From an uncultured bacterium (GTDB lineage: Bacteria; Pseudomonadota; Gammaproteobacteria; Burkholderiales; Burkholderiaceae_E): a stretch of 19,789 bases of DNA. The notes beneath the pieces were generated by a model. The model worked only from the letters and a program-made list of their open reading frames with translations, had not been told where the DNA came from and searched no databases. Position 1 is the first letter of the stretch, and every line of letters starts with the position of its first letter. The stretch lies in the NCBI GenBank assembly GCA_903864485.1, contig CAIPGD010000181.1, forward strand, positions 1 through 19,789. The letters are read 5' to 3'. Made by a program: the position numbers and the translations under genes. Of the stretch, positions 1 to 7,873 are shown one piece after another.

Positions 1-176
1 ACCCAGAGAATGCAACCGGCGCCCAGACTGACCCCGGCACCTGCGGCAAAGGCTTGCCAATGGCCGTCATCAGCCCAAAGCGACCAGCCCAACGGCAAGA
101 GAAAGGTGGGCCCAAATAGAAACAACAAGACGCCCAGCAGCCGCACCATCGCCAACGATCGGTCAGCACCGGCCAT
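1..176 (-). CDS. trkH: Trk potassium uptake protein TrkH, N-terminal fragment (cut by window start)
   Basis: Only the first 58 codons are present; the gene runs off the left edge. The visible protein starts MAGADRSLAMVRLLGVLLFL and continues with a strongly hydrophobic stretch (about residues 10-33), then a short polar turn (WADDGHWQ) and the start of a second hydrophobic helix (FAAGAGVSLGAG). This fits the first two membrane helices of TrkH, the K+-translocating subunit that works with the cytoplasmic regulator TrkA. The start codon overlaps the trkA stop as ATGA (ATG at 176-174, TGA at 178-176), so the two are probably translationally coupled. Identification relies on the N-terminal hydrophobic pattern plus position directly after trkA. 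Another membrane protein is possible but unlikely. Confidence 0.8.
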   Translation of the reverse strand, partial: MAGADRSLAMVRLLGVLLFLFGPTFLLPLGWSLWADDGHWQAFAAGAGVSLGAGCILW

Positions 177-1567
177 CAAAAAAATCCGACGCTCACCTGG
201 AACAACTTCTCGACTGCCGGCACGTGTTTGCGATCGTCACAAAAAACAATGACGTGGTCGTCACTTTCGATCACCGTATCGTGATGGGCCATGATGACCC
301 GCGATGAGCCATCGGGATCACGCCGCACCAGTGCGCCGATCATCGCGCTCTTGGGCAGCGCCAATTGTTCGATCCGCCGCCCAACCACTTTGGACGAAGC
401 GGCATCGCCATGGGCAACCGCTTCGAGCGCTTCGGCCGCTCCACGGCGCAGCGAATGGACCGCTGCCATATCGCCGCCACGCACATAGGTCAAAAGCTTA
501 CCAATGGTCGCCTGGGCCGGCACGATGGCGATATCAATTCGGCTACCTTGCATTAGTTCGGCATACGCGCGCCGATTAATGAGCGCAATCGTTCGGCTCG
601 CGCCCATCCGCTTGGCGAGCAAGCCCGCCATGATGTTGTTTTCATCGTCGCTGGTGACCGCGACAAACAGGTCGGTCGAATCGACCCCTTCGTCACTCAG
701 CAACTCTTCATCGGTCACATCACCCTCCAGCACCACGACGGACGACGGCACTTCCTGAGCGAGATACTCGGCCCGCGTGCGCGAGCGCTCGATGATCTTG
801 ACCTCGTAACGCTCGCCCAGTGCTCGCGCGAGGCGCAGTCCAATCCGGCCACCACCGGCGATCATGACCCGCCGTACCGGCTTATCCATGCGCCGTAACT
901 CACTCATCACGGTGCGGATATGCTCGCTGGGCGCGAGAAAAAAGACTTCATCGCCCGGTTCGACCATCGTGTCGCCATCGGGTCGAATCGCGTGGTCGTT
1001 GCGAAAAATAGAAACGATGCGAGTGTCGATATTAGGAATATGGCTGCGCAGCTCTCGGATCGGATGTCGCACCAATGGGCCCCCGGCATAGGCGCGCACC
1101 GCGATCAGGCTGACCCGGCCCCCTGCAAATTCAAGTACCTGCAGGGCCTCCGGGAATTCAATCAATTTGGATATGGTTTCGGTCACGGTCTGTTCGGGAC
1201 AGATCATGTGATTGACCGCAAACCCACCCTCGCCCAGCAAATCCGGATAGGCATCGAAATCGGTCGAGCGCACGCGCGCGATCCGCAGCGGCAAATTGAA
1301 CAAGCGCGCCGCGACCTGGCACGCCACCAGATTGGTTTCGTCCATCGCGGCCACCGCGATCAGCATGTCAGCATCCTCTGCACCAGCGGCCAGCAGGGTG
1401 CTGGGCAGCAAGCCGTTGCCGGCAACCACCTGCACATCGAGTCGTTCGCGCAGCTTGGCGAGCCGCACCGGGTCTTGATCGATGACCGTGATGTCGTTGT
1501 GCTCAGACGCCAGGCTCTCGGCCACAGACTCACCGACCCTGCCCGCGCCCAAGACGATGATCTTCAT
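176..1567 (-). CDS. trkA: Trk system potassium uptake protein TrkA
   Basis: The 463-residue protein has the duplicated RCK architecture of TrkA, the peripheral NAD(H)-binding subunit that gates TrkH. The first Rossmann loop is GAGRVG (residues 7-12) with an acidic D30 at the end of the second strand. The second is GGGRIG (238-243), followed by an acidic residue in KIIE (about 260). TrkA_C-like segments lie at about 135-225 and at the C-terminus. The length agrees with E. coli TrkA (458). The start is ATG at 1567; no clear Shine-Dalgarno sequence is visible before it, as the leader reads TCCATGAATCCCCC. It lies 59 bases after the response-regulator gene and overlaps trkH by one base. Linkage to an NtrYX-like two-component system suggests co-expression rather than a proven regulatory link. 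Confidence 0.95.
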   Translation of the reverse strand: MKIIVLGAGRVGESVAESLASEHNDITVIDQDPVRLAKLRERLDVQVVAGNGLLPSTLLAAGAEDADMLIAVAAMDETNLVACQVAARLFNLPLRIARVRSTDFDAYPDLLGEGGFAVNHMICPEQTVTETISKLIEFPEALQVLEFAGGRVSLIAVRAYAGGPLVRHPIRELRSHIPNIDTRIVSIFRNDHAIRPDGDTMVEPGDEVFFLAPSEHIRTVMSELRRMDKPVRRVMIAGGGRIGLRLARALGERYEVKIIERSRTRAEYLAQEVPSSVVVLEGDVTDEELLSDEGVDSTDLFVAVTSDDENNIMAGLLAKRMGASRTIALINRRAYAELMQGSRIDIAIVPAQATIGKLLTYVRGGDMAAVHSLRRGAAEALEAVAHGDAASSKVVGRRIEQLALPKSAMIGALVRRDPDGSSRVIMAHHDTVIESDDHVIVFCDDRKHVPAVEKLFQVSVGFF

Positions 1568-1626
1568 GGGGGATTCATGGAGAAAATGGGGCGTTCATCG
1601 GTGCTGCGTGCGCTCCGCAGCAACAA

Positions 1627-2325
1627 TTAAACGATTCGACGCCATGCCCCGCGGGTCAGATCGATTCCCAGTTGTTTGAGCTTGCGGTACAGGTGGGTCC
1701 GTTCGAGGCCGGTGCGCTCAGCGACCCGCGTCATGCTGCCCTGCTCGCGCACCAGATGATGTTCAAAGTACACCCGCTCAAACACGTCGCGCGCTTCACG
1801 CAGCGGCATATCCAGAGGCAGGGCATCATGGCCAATCGACGCGCCACTGAGCCCAAGTCCTTCGCCATGACGCGCATCGGATGCTGCACCTGAATTAGCC
1901 AGCACCAGGGGTTTTCGATCCCCCACCGGGGCTTGCACCGGAACCGAGATGGGTCCCGCGCGGCCCCGCTCCAGCCCAGAGGAAACGGCGCGCAGGAGTT
2001 TTTGCAACGCGATGGGCTTTTCAAGGAAATCGAGCGCACCGATCCGCGTCGCTTCAACCGCTGTATCGATCGTTGCGTGCCCCGACATCATGATCACCGG
2101 CATCGTCAATTGGCCGCGGGTGGCCCAGTCACGCAAAACCGTCAGCCCATCGTGGTCGGGCATCCAGATATCGAGCAAGACGAGATCCGGACGCGCTTCA
2201 TCGCGCAACGCCCGAGCGCGGTTCGCACAGTCAGCCAAAAGAACGGTGTGCCCCTCATCGCCGAGAATTTCAGCGAGTAGTTCACGGATGCCAACTTCGT
2301 CGTCGACGACCAGAATATCAGCCAT
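1627..2325 (-). CDS. ntrX: NtrX-like response regulator lacking the AAA+ domain (receiver plus Fis-type HTH)
   Basis: The 232-residue protein has a receiver domain at about residues 3-118, with an acidic pocket DDE (8-10), phospho-acceptor D52 in LLDIWMPDHDG, and a conserved Lys (K103) in LEKP. A low-complexity linker follows (about 120-175). The C-terminus is a Fis-type helix-turn-helix with RVAERTGLERTHLYRKLKQLGI. The central sigma-54-activating AAA+ module of true NtrX/NtrC (GAFTGA loop, Walker A) is absent, so it should act as a conventional DNA-binding regulator, not as a sigma-54 activator. It lies 92 bases downstream of the NtrY-like kinase, its likely partner. The TATAGT in that gap has no convincing -35 element. 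Receiver-Fis proteins of this kind are, from recall, normal in betaproteobacteria, so this is probably not a deletion artefact. The symbol follows that usage; NtrX function in nitrogen control is not implied. Confidence 0.85.
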   Translation of the reverse strand: MADILVVDDEVGIRELLAEILGDEGHTVLLADCANRARALRDEARPDLVLLDIWMPDHDGLTVLRDWATRGQLTMPVIMMSGHATIDTAVEATRIGALDFLEKPIALQKLLRAVSSGLERGRAGPISVPVQAPVGDRKPLVLANSGAASDARHGEGLGLSGASIGHDALPLDMPLREARDVFERVYFEHHLVREQGSMTRVAERTGLERTHLYRKLKQLGIDLTRGAWRRIV

Positions 2326-2417
2326 GCCTTGCCATCAAATCGATCCGGGAAATGCCGCCGGCGCCCACCAATGTCGCCAAGTCGTCACTATAGATGAAGC
2401 CGTCGCAGGCCCACGCA

Positions 2418-4799
2418 TCAGACCGCGATTCGGGTAAAGGTAATTTCGACCTGGGCGCCGCAAATCACGCCATTCGCGTCGAAACGGTTTTCGAGTGTTA
2501 TCCGCGCATCCTGCTCATCAACCATCTTGCGCACGATCGCCAGGCCCAGTCCGGTCCCTTTGGGCTTCGCCGTGACATAGGGCTCGAAAGCCCGCGCCAA
2601 CACCCCCGGCGGGAAACCCGGCCCCTCATCGCGCACGCGCAACTGGACGGCGGCACCGCCGATCTGCGTCACGGTCGTCGTGACTTCAATTGCGCCACCC
2701 TGGACCGATGCAGTAGCCTCCTGCGCATTCTTAATCAAGTTGTGCAGGACCTGGCGCAACTGCGCCGCGTCAGCCAGGATACGGGGGATTTCAGCCAGGC
2801 GGACCCGAATGGCCCCGTCCTGAATCGTCTCTTGTTCGGCGTCGTGGCCGCCGTAGAGCAACAAGACCTCGCGCACCAGTTCATTCAAATCAAGCGGCAC
2901 CACGGTGGCGGTTGGTAATCGTGCATACGTCCGAAAATCATCGACCAATCGGGCCAAGGCTTCAACTTGGTTGACGATGGTCAAGGCACCACGGCGCAAA
3001 AAATCTGCATCCTCCGGCTCAAGTTTCCCAGCAAGCTTTCGAGGCAGGCGTTCCGCGGTCAATTGAATCGGTGTCAGTGGGTTCTTGATCTCATGCGCAA
3101 GCCGGCGAGCAACCTCATTCCAGGCCAAGGTCCGCTGCGCAGAGACCAACTCGCTGACATCGTCAAACACGATCAGCAGCCCATCGGCCCCGGGCAAGAG
3201 ACTGACCGCGCCAGGCAGCGTGGTTCCATTGGCCAGCAACGTTCGGCCAACGGCACGCTCGCCGCCGGGTTCACGGCCGGCTTCACGGCCGGGTTGAGCG
3301 CTAGGTTCAGCGCCGGGTTCACCGATCACGAACTGGCGCTGCCAGTGATCAAGACCACGCCGACGGGCCACCTCAAAGGCCTCCCGAATGGGCTCTGCCA
3401 AGGGCGCGAGGCCGGGAAGCGATTCGATCGGCTGACCTAAACCGCTCGAAACCACCACGCCGAAAACACGATCCGCCGCCAGGTTCGACATGGTCAAGCG
3501 GTAGTCGGAGTCAAATGCCAGCACTGCCGCGCTCAGGCTGGCCAACACCCGTTCAAGTCGGGCCTTTGCCTGCTCAAGATCGCGCTGGTGATTGGCCACC
3601 TGGCCCCGCGCCTCCTCCAGCTGGCGCGTCATCAGGTTAAACGACTGCGTCAGCACCCCCAACTCGTCGCGCCCGCCGTAGTCCTTCACCGGACGGTAGT
3701 CGCCCTCGGCAACCGCGCGAGTTCCAGCGGCCAGCATCGTCAGGGGCCCGGTCAGCCAACCCGATAGCAGGAAGGCGCCTGCGACAGACGAAAAAATCGT
3801 CAATAGGAAGGTCAACGTCAGCGTGACGTTAAAGATCCGTTTCAAGCCCTGGCGGGACAGGGAAAGCTGCTGATATTCGCGCTGGCCGGCGGCGACCGCA
3901 TCGGCATTCATGGCCAGGGCGAGCGGCACCGGTTGCAAGAGCTGGAGATAGCGTAACTCCTCGCCCGGACGGCTCGTCAGAATGGATTGCACGACCCGAA
4001 CCTTGAGCGGACCGTGGATAGCCCCGGGCAGGGCAGGCGCGGCAGGTCCTACGCCACCGGTTGATCCCTGCCCGGAATCGGGGGACGGGGATTCACCCAG
4101 CAGGTCCAGGCCCTCCACCGCCGCATACAAGCGGGTGAGTCGAACCTGTTGCAGGATCTGCGAGGGCGGCAGATCGGGCGCGAGCTGGGCATACGGTGCG
4201 CCGCTGGAGATCAGTAAACGCCCACTCGAGGACAGTACGACAGCCTCTTGGACACCCAATTGATCGCGGATGCGGTCCAGACTGGACTGCCACTGCGCGA
4301 CCGGCTGATCGGCCAGCTCATTCGCCATGCGGCGCGATTTGGCCACCAAATCTGCTTGAATGGCCTCAAACGCGGAGCGGCCCAGATTGACGCCCGACTC
4401 GAGCGCCCGGTCGACCGGCACGTCAAACCAGGACTCGATGGAGCGACCTAGAAACTGCACGCCCACAAAGTAGATTAGCAAGCCGGGCATCACCGCCATC
4501 GCGGTAAAGGTCAAGGCAAGACGGATCATCAGCCGGCTGCCAAAGACCCGACGCCGGGCGCGCAACGCAATCCGCCGAAGCAATTCGGCGGTGAGCAAGG
4601 CCAGCGCCAGAGCGATCGCCGCATTGCCCCAGAGCAACAGCGGATAATGGCGCTCGAACAGCGCGGTATTGGCGCTCGCGGTCGCCAGTAACGCGAGCAG
4701 GACCCCCGCGAGAGCGACCGACGCAACGAGCGCCAGGCGCAGCGCGCGGCCTACGGCGCGTTTTTCGCGATCTCGGGCGTAAAGGGAAATCGGGTCCAT
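2418..4799 (-). CDS. ntrY: NtrY-like sensor histidine kinase
   Basis: The 793-residue membrane kinase has predicted membrane helices at about 20-42, 52-76, 90-116 and 323-346. A periplasmic loop lies at about 117-322, followed by HAMP (about 346-400) and a PAS-like segment (about 415-480). The HisKA motif is HEIKNPLTP with phospho-accepting H569. The ATPase domain shows the N box NLIKNAQEA, G1 DEGPGFPPG and G2 KGTGLGLAI. This domain order matches NtrY, which phosphorylates NtrX. Residues 493-512 are a repeat-encoded linker (GEPG/AEPS/AQPG/REAG/REPG) between PAS and HisKA. The ATG at 4799 lies 49 bases inside the upstream DUF4390 gene, and no other standard start codon precedes the first helix. 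Substrate and signal are unknown. Gonococcal and brucella NtrYX have been tied to respiration and redox control. Confidence 0.9.
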   Translation of the reverse strand: MDPISLYARDREKRAVGRALRLALVASVALAGVLLALLATASANTALFERHYPLLLWGNAAIALALALLTAELLRRIALRARRRVFGSRLMIRLALTFTAMAVMPGLLIYFVGVQFLGRSIESWFDVPVDRALESGVNLGRSAFEAIQADLVAKSRRMANELADQPVAQWQSSLDRIRDQLGVQEAVVLSSSGRLLISSGAPYAQLAPDLPPSQILQQVRLTRLYAAVEGLDLLGESPSPDSGQGSTGGVGPAAPALPGAIHGPLKVRVVQSILTSRPGEELRYLQLLQPVPLALAMNADAVAAGQREYQQLSLSRQGLKRIFNVTLTLTFLLTIFSSVAGAFLLSGWLTGPLTMLAAGTRAVAEGDYRPVKDYGGRDELGVLTQSFNLMTRQLEEARGQVANHQRDLEQAKARLERVLASLSAAVLAFDSDYRLTMSNLAADRVFGVVVSSGLGQPIESLPGLAPLAEPIREAFEVARRRGLDHWQRQFVIGEPGAEPSAQPGREAGREPGGERAVGRTLLANGTTLPGAVSLLPGADGLLIVFDDVSELVSAQRTLAWNEVARRLAHEIKNPLTPIQLTAERLPRKLAGKLEPEDADFLRRGALTIVNQVEALARLVDDFRTYARLPTATVVPLDLNELVREVLLLYGGHDAEQETIQDGAIRVRLAEIPRILADAAQLRQVLHNLIKNAQEATASVQGGAIEVTTTVTQIGGAAVQLRVRDEGPGFPPGVLARAFEPYVTAKPKGTGLGLAIVRKMVDEQDARITLENRFDANGVICGAQVEITFTRIAV
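3264..3323. repeat. Five 12-bp tandem units inside the NtrY-like kinase gene
   Basis: Plus-strand units read gccgggttcacg, gccggcttcacg, gccgggttgagc, gctaggttcagc and gccgggttcacc. On the coding strand the unit edges fall exactly on codon boundaries and give GEPG, AEPS, AQPG, REAG, REPG (residues 493-512), in the linker between the PAS-like region and the HisKA helices. Copy-number change would keep the reading frame. Confidence 0.85.
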
Positions 4800-5377
4800 T
4801 CGGCCGCTGGGTTCCAGTCGCGACTGGTCAAGGCATTCATCTGTAGCGGCTTGGGCAGCTGTGTCGTGTCCAGGCGCAGCCGCAGGGCGGCCTGGTAATG
4901 CTCATTCGGGCGCAATCGTTCCCGATCGAGTAGCGGCCACAACGATCGCAATCGCTCGCGATCGATCACGGTCCACCCCCGAATCCGCGTAATGGCCGCG
5001 AGCGCTTCGGGCAGCGTGGCAAACCGTTGCACGTAGGCGCCCAACCCGACCCGATACTGTCGCGTCAGCGCGTGGTAAGAAAGGCGCCACGTGCGGCTGG
5101 CCTGACTGACCCGTTCATCCCACCACCACCAACGCGAGCGGCTCAGTTCAAATTCGGCGACAAAATAGAGCGGTAGCCCGCGGTTGACAGCCTCCTCAAG
5201 CTCGGGCCCCAGGGCCAAGTCAAAATCGGCTGAAACGGCCCACGCATCGGGTTCACTCGGCGAGGGTCGTAGCGCAACTGCGGTGACCTCGATGGCATCA
5301 GTCGAGGCCCAACATGCCGGCACCAGCCCCAGCAAAGGTCCGATCAACAACAGGAGCGCAAAGAGTCTTCTGAACAC
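4751..5377 (-). CDS. DUF4390 family secreted protein
   Basis: This is a DUF4390-type protein of unknown function, recognised from sequence character and its fixed place between rsmB and the NtrY-like kinase. With the GTG start at 5377 it has 208 residues and a clean signal peptide: FRR, then a hydrophobic core FALLLLIGPLLGLVPAC, with a WAS-like cleavage region near residue 24. The mature part has the family's pattern of RSRWWWWDE followed by TWRLSYHALTRQYRV and a conserved LRLRLDTTQLPKPLQ near the C-terminus, which suggests an exported beta-rich domain. The start is uncertain. ATGATG at 5425-5420 and TTG at 5389 (preceded by GAGAGAG) are in frame, but the 5425 start would add 16 residues read through the conserved end of rsmB. 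The gene overlaps rsmB by 80 bases and the kinase gene by 49 bases. Confidence 0.8.
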   Translation of the reverse strand: MFRRLFALLLLIGPLLGLVPACWASTDAIEVTAVALRPSPSEPDAWAVSADFDLALGPELEEAVNRGLPLYFVAEFELSRSRWWWWDERVSQASRTWRLSYHALTRQYRVGLGAYVQRFATLPEALAAITRIRGWTVIDRERLRSLWPLLDRERLRPNEHYQAALRLRLDTTQLPKPLQMNALTSRDWNPAAEWTRFPFTPEIAKNAP

Positions 5378-6776
5378 GGGGAATGGCAAAATCTCTCTCG
5401 AGCAATGCGTAAAAGAAACCATCATGATCCCGCGTTGGGCTCGCGACCGGGAGCAATTGCGCCACCGACTCTGGTGCATCGGCCGGTGTAAACGACCAGT
5501 GCAGCGCAAGCCGCCGGCAGTCCGCCGTCGCATCAACAAACGCCCCCACGACTGCTTCGTTCTCCGTCCGAAAGATCGAACAGGTGACGTAAAGCAATCT
5601 ACCACCCGGGGCCAGCAGCGGCCATAAGGCATCAAGAAGCCCGCGCTGAGTTGCCGCAAGTGTCGCAAGATCGCCACGGCGACGTAACCATCGAATCTCG
5701 GGATGACGCCGCACGATGCCCGAGGCCGTGCACGGCGCGTCGAGCAAAATTCGATCGAAGGCCCGACCATCCCACCAGGACTCGGGGTGCATCGCATCCG
5801 CCGTCAGCATCCGCACGGGTACCGCCGTCGAGCGCCGTTTTCGCGCCACCTGAGGGGTCCCCAATCGTTCCGCCCCCACGAGCGCAAAACCGGAGCGCTC
5901 GACGTTGTCACGAACCCGCTGCAGACGCTGCTCGTCGACGTCCAGGGCGACCAGCTCGACCTCCGTCCGCCCGGCCTCAAACAGCTCGAGCAAATGAACC
6001 GTCTTACCGCCTGGGGCGGCACATGCGTCGAGCACACGATGCCCGGATTCGACCCCGAGCAGCGGAGCTGCCAGTTGGGCGCCCGCGTCCTGCACCGACA
6101 CCAAGCCCTGATCGAAGCCCGGGATCATCGCCACGGGACAGCCGCGCTCGAGTCGAATCGCCTGCGGACCGACTTGGACCGCCGCAATCCCATGCGCGGC
6201 AAGCACGCCCAAATAGGCGGCTGGAGTCGTCTGGGAGCAATCCACGCGCAGGGTGAGCGGCGGGGTTTGCGTACCAACCCCCAGCACCTCGGGCCAATGG
6301 CCAGGGTGGTCTTTGCGCAGCTCCGCGACCCACCAGGACGGCCAGTCGGGGTCGGTCTGTCGCGCCGCCGAGGCTTGTTGCAACGCCGTCAGGCAAGTCT
6401 CGCGCTCACGCAAAAAGCGCCGCAGAATCGCATTGGCAAACCCCGCTTCGCTGGCCGCCTGACGCGGATTGCGCGCAGTGCCTCGAACCGCGGCCACGGC
6501 CTGATCGACAATGATGGCCAGTGGGCGCACCGGGTCCAGCAGCTGCACCAGCGCGGTGTGCAGAATCGCGGCCAGTGGCGCCGCGATGGGGCGCTGGGCC
6601 AGCTGGGTAAGAATGGCCCGTGCGGTTCCGAGTCGGCGAACGCTCGAGTACGCCATGTCGCGGACGGGTGCATGCGAGTCCGTTGGAAGCGCCCACTGGT
6701 CCAAGACCTGAACCAATGCGTCGGGCAACCGGGCTCCCGCCTCCATCCGCTCCAGCGCGACTGCCGCAGCCGCCAT
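5298..6776 (-). CDS. rsmB: 16S rRNA (cytosine-967-C5)-methyltransferase RsmB
   Basis: RsmB (Sun/Fmu family) methylates C967 of 16S rRNA using SAM. The 492-residue protein has an N-terminal NusB-like domain (about 1-130; SEAGFANAILRRFLRE is typical). It also has a Rossmann methyltransferase domain with SAM motif DACAAPGGK (250-258), the releasing cysteine C349 in DAPCTASGIVRRHPEIRWLR, and the nucleophilic cysteine C399 in YVTCSIFRTENE. The family normally ends close to DGFFYALLE (about residue 461). Here 31 more residues continue in frame through the start of the DUF4390 gene. AGGAG abuts the ATG at 6776 with no spacer, so translation may begin elsewhere. A CTG at 6818 overlapping the fmt stop would add LRPAPSLRAPLAQE, which resembles the extra N-terminus of E. 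coli RsmB; M11 is another option. Confidence 0.93.
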   Translation of the reverse strand: MAAAAVALERMEAGARLPDALVQVLDQWALPTDSHAPVRDMAYSSVRRLGTARAILTQLAQRPIAAPLAAILHTALVQLLDPVRPLAIIVDQAVAAVRGTARNPRQAASEAGFANAILRRFLRERETCLTALQQASAARQTDPDWPSWWVAELRKDHPGHWPEVLGVGTQTPPLTLRVDCSQTTPAAYLGVLAAHGIAAVQVGPQAIRLERGCPVAMIPGFDQGLVSVQDAGAQLAAPLLGVESGHRVLDACAAPGGKTVHLLELFEAGRTEVELVALDVDEQRLQRVRDNVERSGFALVGAERLGTPQVARKRRSTAVPVRMLTADAMHPESWWDGRAFDRILLDAPCTASGIVRRHPEIRWLRRRGDLATLAATQRGLLDALWPLLAPGGRLLYVTCSIFRTENEAVVGAFVDATADCRRLALHWSFTPADAPESVAQLLPVASPTRDHDGFFYALLERDFAIPRVQKTLCAPVVDRTFAGAGAGMLGLD

Positions 6777-6814
6777 CTCCTGCGCGAGGGGCGCGCGCAG
6801 GCTTGGAGCGGGCC

Positions 6815-7792
6815 TCAGTCCGGCCTCGCCGGCGGGTCAAGCACGGTGCCCGAGGCCATGGGATAGCCCTGCAAAAAGCGATCGACCGGAAGACGGCGCC
6901 CGCCTGCACGCTGAAGTTCAAAGACGCTAAGCCGACCGCTGCCGCAGGCAATTTCAAGACCGTCGGGTCCGGCGCGCAGGACCGTTCCAGGTGCGGCGAA
7001 ATTCCCCCGTACGTCGCCGTGGGCGCGCCAGACCTTCAGCGCCTCGCCCCCGAGCTGAAAGGTCGCGACCGGGAACGGATCGAACGCGCGAACCCGGCGG
7101 GCGATCACGTCGGCGGGCTCACGCCAGTCGATCTGAGCCTCATCACGACGAATCTTGTTGGCATACGTCACCCCCTGCTGGGGTTGCGGGTCGCCATCCA
7201 AGCGCTCGCCCGCCTGCAAGCGATTGAGCGCCGTCACGATCGCACTCGCACCGAGGCGCGCCAGGCGATCATGCAAGGTCCCCGTGGTGTCTGTTGGGGC
7301 GATCGGTTCCGGATGAACCGCCAGGATTGGCCCGGTATCAAGCCCCGCATCCATGCGCATGATCGTGATTCCGGACTGCGGATCACCGGCCTCGATCGCC
7401 CGATGGATCGGCGCGGCACCCCGCCAACGCGGTAACAAGCTGGCATGGATGTTCAGACAACCCGAGCGCGGCAAATCGAGAACGGCTTGCGGCAACATCA
7501 GCCCATACGCTGCAACCACCATCACATCGGGCGCGAGCGCCGCGAGTGACGCTTGCGCCGCCTCGGCACGCAGACTTTGCGGCTGATCGACCGCCAGACC
7601 GTGCGCCAGCGCCCAGGCCTTGACCGGACTGGGTTGCGCCCGCAGGCCTCGACCCGCGGGCCGGTCGGGTTGTGTCAAAACACCAACAACGGTGAACCCC
7701 GCCGCCACAATCGCTTCGAGGGCAGCGCGAGCAAAGTCGGGGGTTCCGGCAAAAGCCACGCGCAACGGCGGACCCGATAGATTAGTGTGCAC
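6815..7792 (-). CDS. fmt: Methionyl-tRNA formyltransferase
   Basis: Fmt formylates the initiator Met-tRNA from 10-formyl-THF. The 325-residue protein has RVAFAGTPDFA at its start and the formyltransferase signature LNIHASLLPRWRGAAPI. The catalytic triad is N114, H116 and D152, matching E. coli N106/H108/D144. The C-terminal OB-like tRNA-binding domain spans about 215-325 (NKIRRDEAQIDW, VRAFDPFP). The GTG start at 7792 lies inside a 13-bp tandem array and lacks a recognisable Shine-Dalgarno. An in-frame TAA occurs shortly upstream, so no earlier start is possible. A TTG at 7765 would give the family-typical N-terminus (M)RVAFAGTP and is a real alternative. The gene sits between def and rsmB, as in many proteobacteria, and makes the substrate whose formyl group Def later removes. 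Confidence 0.94.
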   Translation of the reverse strand: MHTNLSGPPLRVAFAGTPDFARAALEAIVAAGFTVVGVLTQPDRPAGRGLRAQPSPVKAWALAHGLAVDQPQSLRAEAAQASLAALAPDVMVVAAYGLMLPQAVLDLPRSGCLNIHASLLPRWRGAAPIHRAIEAGDPQSGITIMRMDAGLDTGPILAVHPEPIAPTDTTGTLHDRLARLGASAIVTALNRLQAGERLDGDPQPQQGVTYANKIRRDEAQIDWREPADVIARRVRAFDPFPVATFQLGGEALKVWRAHGDVRGNFAAPGTVLRAGPDGLEIACGSGRLSVFELQRAGGRRLPVDRFLQGYPMASGTVLDPPARPD

Positions 7793-7843
7793 GCTTAGTT
7801 GGCAAACTTATTTGGCAAGCTTAGTTGGCTCGCTTAAGTCGCA
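7792..7843. repeat. 13-bp tandem repeat array (four units) in the def-fmt spacer
   Basis: Plus-strand units read cgcttagttggca, aacttatttggca, agcttagttggct and cgcttaagtcgca. On the fmt strand each reads roughly TGCCAACTAAGCG. The array fills most of the 81-base def-fmt gap and covers the region where the fmt ribosome-binding site should be. It is AT-rich relative to its surroundings. A weak fifth relic (aaatcgttcgca) follows at 7844. Confidence 0.85.
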
Positions 7844-7873
7844 AAATCGTTCGCAAGGTCGGAACGGAGGAAA

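Noticed and set aside
5703..6866. Long open frame (387 codons) on the plus strand opposite rsmB
   Set aside because: Its composition (Arg/Gln/His/Gly-rich) is that of a shadow frame; rsmB motifs on the other strand are unambiguous.
7792..7843. CRISPR-like array
   Set aside because: The units are 13 bp, contiguous and without spacers, and no cas genes are nearby. It is a simple tandem repeat.
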